In this document: positions 8,763 through 18,022 of the stretch, piece by piece
Layout of the letters: each line of letters begins with the position of its first letter
How positions within the stretch are numbered: the first letter of the stretch is position 1
NCBI GenBank assembly: GCA_015679605.1
Contig: JAAAVE010000204.1
Location: 1 to 18,022 of the forward strand
Reading direction: 5' to 3'
DNA length: 18,022 nucleotides
Origin: Podila epigama
Lineage: Eukaryota; Mortierellomycota; Mortierellomycetes; Mortierellales; Mortierellaceae
Made by a program: the position numbers and the translations under genes
Notes under the pieces: generated by a model
The model's database searches: none
The model's input: only the letters and a program-made list of their open reading frames with translations
Told to the model about the DNA's origin: nothing

Positions 8763-9237
8763 TCAAAGGTTATATATATTCATATATTTATATATTTTAT
8801 TCATTTGCGATTTTATGAGAGTCTCTACTAGAGCATACTCTTGATTTTTTTTGTCACGGCGTCCTTGACCTCTGTATGATTGAGGTGGGTGATTTCACCA
8901 CTGAGACTTCCGACAAGTTCAGTCAGACACTTGTTGACATGTCTGGACACTGGATAGACTTCCTCGTCCGACATTTCAAGTAGCATCTGTTGGACAATCT
9001 CCAATTGCTTGCATGACTTCCCACTGCGAGCACTCAAGGCTGCATCAACATAGCTCTGGACCTTGCCTTCACAATCTTGCGTTCAGTGTAAAGCTGATGA
9101 AAAATGAAGGCCGAGGTCTTGATGCTGGACCATGTTTTGCTCTTGTTCTTGAATCCAAAAAGTGTCTTCAGGGTTACCGGCATCGTAGTATGATGATTGA
9201 GCAGCGGATTCACGGCTGCATAATGTCCAAGTGTAGC

Positions 9238-9244
9238 CTCCTCG
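9238..9244. repeat. Left target-site duplication of the foldback element
   Basis: CTCCTCG, repeated at 9403-9409 on the other side of the 158-base insert. Confidence 0.65.
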
Positions 9245-9402
9245 CAGAGTTTCTCAACTGCGAGTGCGAATATTTGCATTATACACCGGATTTTTTGCGA
9301 AGCGAATGCGAATAATGATTTTTTTTTGTATTCACATTCGCATCGCAGAAAACCAATGCAAGCGCGAATATTCACAGTCAAGCTTGAGAATCCATGCCGA
9401 GG
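9245..9402. mobile_element. MITE-like foldback element inserted in the zinc-finger pseudogene
   Basis: A 158-base segment with no counterpart in copy 1 is flanked by CTCCTCG on both sides (9238-9244 and 9403-9409), a likely 7-base target-site duplication (8 of 9 if extended leftwards). Removing the insert and one repeat restores continuity with copy 1 (GCCTCCTC then TGAAACTTTG there). The two halves are imperfect inverted repeats. TTCTCAA...GCGAATATT...TTGCATT on the left pairs with the reverse complement of the right, and the inner arms TTTTTTGCGAAGCGAATGCGAATA and TATTCACATTCGCATCGCAGAAAA pair across a T-rich loop (about 9316-9330). It has no coding capacity, so it is presumably mobilised in trans by an unknown transposase. 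Confidence 0.7.
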
Positions 9403-9409
9403 CTCCTCG
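9403..9409. repeat. Right target-site duplication of the foldback element
   Basis: CTCCTCG, the partner of 9238-9244. Copy 1 has a single related sequence (CTCCTCC) at this site. Confidence 0.65.
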
Positions 9410-10269
9410 TGGAAACTTTGACCGTAGTTGGCGTGATTTAGACCCAATCCTTGCACGCTTCGATGGACGGGTCATAAGAAACACTGAGACTGGTCTCTCC
9501 AGTGTCGTGTCTCAATTCGGCCGTGTCAACCAATCGCGGCGCGCAAGCCCAGCGGTAGCCGGATGTCTGGTAAACTCGGAGTAGTTCTTTGTCAATCTGC
9601 TCTAGGACTTGATCGTTACCACTCTTGTCCTGTGCGTAAACACTCACGACCACAGAATGGGGCATGACAGAGGCAAACTGGAGAACTTTGCACTCTTTCG
9701 CAACGCGTGCGGTGTTAAGACAGACCTGAGCGTGTATTCATGGGTTTCGATACACACCATATTTCGCGTCATGGTTATCTCTCTTGTGAAAGTACATCGC
9801 GGACGCTGGGGATTGTCTTTTGGCATAGCGATCAGATGCTGCCGTAGGCTGGATTTCGTGATTGATTATGGCATTGGTGCTGCGATTGTTCATGACATGT
9901 CCACCCAAGATCCTACAATCAGCTGCTCCTTCTCTCTCACGTGGTGCAGTCCTTTGATATCACTCCTTTCGGTCCTTTTGTTTTCTGAGGACAAAGCTCC
10001 TTCTCTTCAGTCTGTCACGTGGCACAGTCCTTTGATATCTTAGGACACTTTTACATGTCCAGGCTCATCACTTGGCACTTATGACTATGAATTTACCAGA
10101 TTCAGAGGCATTCCGCGTTGCAAATGCTGTCTCTCTTTATAATAATGTTTATTCATCCCATGCGGATACATATTGTGTTCTATGACAGTCTCTGTTCGAA
10201 ATATCGAGCTCAAAAATATAGAGTAACCTCCCGCCTCAATCCAAAGTGTTACATTATCAAAGCATCCCT

Positions 10270-13760
<3,491 letters not shown>

Positions 13761-15889
13761 TTATTCTTCATCATCATCGTCGTCGTCGTCAAAAATGAAC
13801 TTCCTCCGCTTGGGCTATTCAAGTGAATAAAGAGAATATGTCAGTGTTTTGAGATACGAGAGTTGGTTTCGAAAACGGAAATATTTGGGGAAATAAGTAA
13901 GTAAAAGAGGTCAACTTACTCCACGCTGAGGCAACGCTACAAATTCACGTTCGTCAATCTCTTCTGCAAGTTGCTTGATCTGGGTGGGTTCACACGAACC
14001 TTGGGCCTGTGCAGGGGTATTTTGGACCGAGTTGGCATGTTGAGCACCACCAGGTACAACAGACGATGATCCTTGTGTCCCAGAATTTGATAATGCCTCC
14101 TCCATTTCAAATTCCCCCAAAGCAGCCTCCCAGTTGGTATCGTCCTCAAGGAATAGAGCATTTTCAGGCTGGGTAAGATCCATTTGTTCATGATCCTCTC
14201 CAGCTCTCGCTTGATTTTGACTTTGAGCATGACCATTATGGCGTATCTGTAGAAATTCAAGCACCCACGTTCAAAATAAAGATGAAGACAATGAAAAAAC
14301 ACGCGTCAATGTATTGAACAGGCATCTTCAAAGGCAAACAGGGCCTGACAAGATTTCCATTCTTTCTTACCGCTGTTGAAGGAACGACGTTATTCTCTAG
14401 TATCCTCTCCTCTTCTTTGATGTCATTCTCGCCTACAATGGTGGCCAAGGCAAAGGACTTCCTCAAGATGTTTTGTTAGGTTCTCTACAGTTGTGTTTCC
14501 GGGAAAGCAAATATTCCTCTCAACACAAAACAGACGTTACTCGCGATACATAAAAAGGCACGAGACCTACAGCTGACAGGATGTTTTCAGAATTGGCTGA
14601 CAAAAGAATAGGTCTGCTTCTTGAATCAAAGTATCCGTCGAGAGGCAGACGCAATGTAACCGCGAATGAAACGATCGCCTTGAACTCTTTTAGTGAAAAC
14701 ACGACGTCCACTGCATCGCCCAGTACATAGCTGTCCATGGCGCTTCTATTGATAGGGACACTTGTAGTCCCAATCCTTCTTGAGCCTACTACATAGTCAG
14801 GGTTAAGAGAAAGAAAGAAAGAGAGAGCGAGGATTGTTTATGACATGTAAGTAAGAATAAGATTGGAATGCTCAAAAAGATGGACTCACAGCCGAGCTAT
14901 GCGGACAAAACATATAAAGCAAAAGAATTACCCCCTTCGATATCATGGGTGCCCTTGCAAGTTGAGAGGATGATGCCATTCTCATTGCATTCCATTGAAA
15001 TTTCCTCCGCCTTTGATGAAAAGTTGTCTATGAGTCCCATGAGTGCTGGTGGCGTCAACCGCCAGGAACTTGGAAAGCTATCCTTGGAGTAGAGCACCTG
15101 CATGTTGTCCAAGCACGACTCGTATAGCAACTTGTGAATCTTTATGAATCCTATCCAATGATGATAGATTTGATTGGTGTGAAAACACTGGCCTCTTCTT
15201 GAGTTGACTTGTGTCATCATCGATAAATATACTGATAGCACAACTTCATACCGTATTTGAAGATGAGTTCGATAGTGAGTCGACAGTTCTCGCCAACACC
15301 TTCGGCAGAGTCCATGAATATACAGCATTTTTCAATCTTTTGCTCAACGTTGCCGCGAACTTTACATGCTGATACCAACGCCTAACGATGATTTTGTTTT
15401 TTTGTTGTTGCATATCCAAAGTGTCAAAGTGACGGGATGAGTTGGCTGTCCTTGCTTTTTAATAACGTTTGGACCGATGTACAATCATTATATTGCTTCG
15501 TACCTTGGCAAGCACCTTACAGCGCAAATATGGCCCAATGTTATCGTGCATGATGTTGCTTCTGACATCGAGATGAAAGGTTTCAAAAAAGTTACGGGTG
15601 AAGCAAAAGTTTGCGTGGGCCGACCGCGTGATATTGATCGTAGTGAGGACTAGGCTATCAGGCCGAGCCACCATAACGACGTCGTCTCCGATTCTGGAGA
15701 GACATGTCAAAACTGCCTGGAACCCTACCGACCGGCAGACAAAAGTTCACGAGGGTGTTAGTAAGAGTGTGAGTCCGAGTGAGAGAACAAGCGTTTTCAT
15801 TCTTGTGTACAACTTGGTCAGGGACTAAGTGTATCTAAAAAGCATATTTAAAAACCTTTTATTGAAACGGAGGGAATAATGGCTTTCAT
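13761..15889 (-). CDS. RAD9: DNA-damage checkpoint clamp subunit Rad9 (complete, eight exons)
   Basis: Rad9 joins Rad1 and Hus1 in the PCNA-like 9-1-1 clamp, which is loaded at damaged DNA to activate the ATR/Rad3 kinase. Exons are 15889-15856, 15724-15504, 15381-15252, 15150-14932, 14788-14571, 14457-14371, 14246-13920 and 13814-13761, giving 429 residues with every phase consistent. MKAIIPSVSIKGFQAVL plus TCLSRIGDD aligns gap-free with the S. pombe Rad9 start. Other family hallmarks are INITRSAHANFCF, LRCKVLAK, FKYG/FIKIHKLLYE, MQVLYSKDSF, AVDVVFSLKEFKAIVSFA, SRPILLSA and SFALATIVG. The tail (from about 290) is acidic and polar (DDTNWEAALGEFEMEEAL) and ends PKRRKFIF followed by seven Asp and two Glu, a basic-acidic end likely acting as a nuclear signal and partner-binding site. 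Oddities: the intron 1 donor is a weak GTTTTT, and the intron 4 acceptor is a tandem TAGTAG that could drop one codon. Synteny: divergent from DOA1. Confidence 0.93.
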
Positions 15890-16104
15890 GATGAACGAAT
15901 CATTGGAACAGAGTGGTTGAGATGTGAAGAGTGAAGGAAAGGCAGCATGTAAAGATGTTGCAGCTCTCATACCTGTCGCCACCATGTTGGCAAATCAGTG
16001 GCAAAGCGCAGTCACGCATCGCAGCGAGCAGTAACGACGAGTACGCGTCCAAAAAAAAAAACGCATGCAGGGTCATTCCATCACTTTAACCCTCCATTTT
16101 CAAA
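15890..16104. promoter_or_regulatory. Bidirectional promoter of RAD9 (-) and DOA1 (+)
   Basis: Only 215 bases separate the two divergent start codons. ACGCGT at 16043-16048 is a perfect MluI cell-cycle box (the site bound by MBF in yeasts), fitting a checkpoint gene with S-phase expression. The site is self-complementary, so it could act on either gene. An A11 run follows at 16051-16061. A second possible RAD9 first exon (ATG at 15985, strong donor GTATGA at 15972) lies in this stretch. Function is inferred from sequence only. Confidence 0.6.
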
Positions 16105-18022
16105 ATGACCTGGCAACTCTCTGCTATCCTTGCTGGCCACACTGGTGATGTACGTTACAAGTCCAAACACTTGTAGACTTCTATAGCTGAAGAGATAGCA
16201 TCCTCCTTTGACATGAATGAGGCATTCATTGGTCTCATTTTCATTTTCTGACATATTCATTTTCATGTAGGTCAAAGCTGTGTGTGCGCCCACCAACGAC
16301 TTGATTATCTCAGTCTCTCGCGACCAGTCTGTCAGAACATGGAAGCGTCAATCTAGCAATACCTTTGTCGAGGACAAGATCTTTCTCGGCCATACTAACT
16401 ATGTCAACTCTGTCGCATTTATCGCAGCATCTGAGCGCAACCCACATGGTCTGATTGTCACTGGTGGTAGTGATAAACTGATCCATATCTGGAGTCCTGA
16501 CGATGCTAGCGCACCTCTCTACACCCTTGTCGGACACACGGACAATGTCTGCTCACTTTTCGCTGATGCAGATGGTCATATCGTGTCAGGCTCATGGGAC
16601 AAGTATGTTGACAGCCTGACTACTAGACAATGTATCGTTTACGGTGGGGTCACAACTATGGGGTCACTAACAACGATCACCTCTTTCCTGACCATCTTTT
16701 CATCTTGTCTTTGATAGAACTGCCAAGATTTGGAGAGATTGCCAGTGCGTACATACGCTCGAAGGTCACTCTCAGGCCATTTGGGGCGTGACTGAACTTG
16801 AGCACAATGTTGTTGTAACAGGTACAGTATCTCATCGAGAGCGTCAGTTGCACATATGGATATTTTCTTGATTGACTCTATGACTTATGAGGATACAACA
16901 AAAAACAATGTTTAAACAGCTTCTGCGGACAAGACTATTGCCTTGTGGAAAAACGGCAAAAAGACAAAAACCATCACAGGCCATGAGGACTGCGTACGTT
17001 CCCTGGCTCTCTTGCCAGGTGCTGGATTTGTATCATGCGGAAATGACGGCGCTGTGATCGTGTGGAGCTCTGACGGGAACCCTGTTCAAGCCCTTGACGG
17101 ACATACCTCGTTCGTCTATTCTCTGGCGACTCTTCCTACTGGCGAGATCTTTTCAAGTGGTGAAGACCGCACTGTCCGCGTTTGGGAAAGTATGTCAAGT
17201 TTATCGCTGGTTATGCTCACATTTGTGTTTTTGTACACTGACAAGTGATGCTGGAAACAACCCCCTAAAAGATTCGATTTTACTTTTCGTTTATCCAAAT
17301 CTCTGTATAGATGGAACATGTACACAAGCTATTGTCCACCCATGCGTTTCAGTCTGGTGTGTGTCGGCTCTTCCCAATGGCGATATCGTCAGTGGAGGAA
17401 GTGACGGATTTGTCCGTGTTTTCACCAGATCTGCCGATCGTGTCGCCAATGCTGAAACCCTGAAAGCTTATGATGAGGAAAATGCCTCAACCGCCATTCC
17501 TTCGTAAGTGCCGAACACGAACGTGTTGTTCCGACTCTTTTTTGTTGTTGCTTGAATGTTCGTGATTGTATTGACGGCGTGAGCATGAACTGCTGTGTTT
17601 GTAAACTATAGGAATCAAGTAGGAGACATCAAGAAGGACGACCTCCCTGGTCCTGAGGGACTTGAACAACCTGGCCGAAAGGATCAGGATGTGAGGATGA
17701 TTCGTGTTGGCAACGTGGTGGAGGCACATATGGTGAGTGGGCGTTGTTTGAATCGTTATTTGAGAGGATCAACGGTATCTTTTCGGAATACAAAAAAATC
17801 ATAATGTGACATAGGCACTTTTTTGAATGTCGCTCACACATCTATCATTTGGTTGCATGTCCTTTTATATAGTGGTCGAACGCAGAGCAGGCGTGGTCCA
17901 AGATTGGCGAAGTAGTTGATGCAGTTGGTCAGAACCGAAAACAGCTTTACAACGGCGTCGAGTACGACCATGTCTTTGATATCGATGTGGGCGAGGGCAT
18001 TCCAGCGTTAAAGTTGCCCTTC
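16105..18022 (+). CDS. DOA1: Doa1/Ufd3/PLAA: WD40-PFU ubiquitin-binding cofactor of Cdc48 (partial, N-terminal part)
   Basis: Doa1 (human PLAA) binds ubiquitin through its WD40 propeller and PFU domain and Cdc48/p97 through a C-terminal PUL domain, acting in ubiquitin recycling and organelle-linked turnover. Exons in the window are 16105-16149, 16271-16602, 16718-16821, 16920-17189, 17311-17503, 17612-17732 and 17873-18022 (continuing), coding 405 residues in consistent phase. Seven WD40 blades span about residues 2-293; examples are LAGHTGDVKAV, FLGHTNYVNSVAF, LVGHTDNVCSL, LEGHSQAIWGV, ITGHEDCVRSLALLPG, LDGHTSFVYSLATLPTG and SVWCVSALPNGDIVSGGSDG. After the linker LPGPEGLEQPGRKD, the PFU start is clear: VGNVVEAHMWSNAEQAWSKIG, LYNGVEYDHVFDIDVGEG and ALKLPF. 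The rest of PFU and all of PUL lie beyond the window. The start MTWQLSAIL fits the family. RAD9 is divergent 215 bases away. Confidence 0.96.

Larger units (their letters stand above)
8828..9900 (-). pseudogene. Decayed copy of the zinc-finger gene
   Basis: This is a broken paralogue of the intact gene at 5152-6768. The last 69 codons (9037-8828) are nearly identical, ending KKIKSML and TAG. A one-base deletion near 9064 then shifts the frame. Next come residues matching about 392-460 of the intact protein, interrupted by the foldback insert at 9245-9402. A deletion junction near 9435-9436 skips the counterpart of residues about 223-391. Matches resume with the DTAELRHDTGETSL region (about 9480-9530) and DQVLEQIDKELLRV. 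The finger region (about 9630-9870) is recognisable only at DNA level and has several indels, so no complete finger survives. It is not translatable as one protein. Confidence 0.85.
8795..10104 (-). repeat. Duplicated unit, copy 2 (decayed)
   Basis: This is the second member of the direct repeat, in the same orientation as the 5120-7688 copy and about half its length. It keeps the same left junction (TATGAGAGTCTCTACTAGAG). It also keeps the stop codon, much of the coding sequence, a shortened palindrome array (9948-10046) and the same right junction (10064-10104). Relative to copy 1 it lacks about 509 bases of coding sequence, the zinc-finger leader, the trinucleotide tract and most of the array. 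The last 160 bases before SEC23 (10105-10269) lie beyond it. Confidence 0.75.

Noticed and set aside
10105-10269. Extension of the duplicated unit beyond the AGATTCA end
   Set aside because: Only weak scattered similarity (such as ATTCAT...CATGCGG) to the sequence after 7690 is seen; not enough to extend the repeat.

Overview
The window looks like nuclear DNA of an early-diverging filamentous fungus, most likely in the Mortierellomycotina. The reasons are short GT-AG introns (about 97 to 240 bases) in clearly eukaryotic housekeeping genes, long T/A homopolymer runs between and inside genes, an intronless F-box/leucine-rich-repeat gene of a kind common in that group, and codon use rich in C-ending codons. 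This placement is inferred from the proteins and is not verified by any search.

Layout from left to right. (1) 1-1330, + strand: the last three exons of PDB1, the beta subunit of mitochondrial pyruvate dehydrogenase E1. (2) 1956-4181, - strand: an intronless 741-residue F-box-like/LRR protein, convergent with PDB1. (3) About 5120-10104: an accessory island between housekeeping genes. It holds an intact 538-residue zinc-finger gene of unknown function (5152-6768, - strand). Behind its start lies a dense array of imperfect palindromes built on CCTTTGATTTCTGAGGAC (about 6935-7450). A decayed second copy of the same gene-plus-array unit follows in the same orientation (about 8795-10104). That copy has lost about 509 bases internally, carries frameshifts, and has been hit by a 158-base foldback (MITE-like) element flanked by a 7-base target duplication. 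Between the copies is the wreck of what appears to be a secreted-protein gene (about 8144-8625, + strand). (4) 10270-13407, - strand: complete SEC23 in seven exons (763 residues), ending in a 25-base exon. (5) 13761-15889, - strand: complete RAD9 (9-1-1 checkpoint clamp subunit) in eight exons (429 residues). (6) 16105-18022, + strand: the first seven exons of DOA1/PLAA (seven WD40 blades and the start of the PFU domain), cut by the window end. RAD9 and DOA1 are divergent and share a 215-base promoter containing an ACGCGT box.

The housekeeping genes do not form a pathway; they cover mitochondrial pyruvate oxidation, COPII vesicle budding, the DNA-damage checkpoint and Cdc48/ubiquitin-linked turnover. 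Exon boundaries were set by hand from splice signals, reading phase and similarity to known family members. In SEC23, RAD9 and DOA1 every junction keeps phase. The most novel part is the zinc-finger/palindrome unit. It occurs twice here, matches no transposase or regulator family I can name, and could be an undescribed mobile element or a rapidly duplicating gene family.
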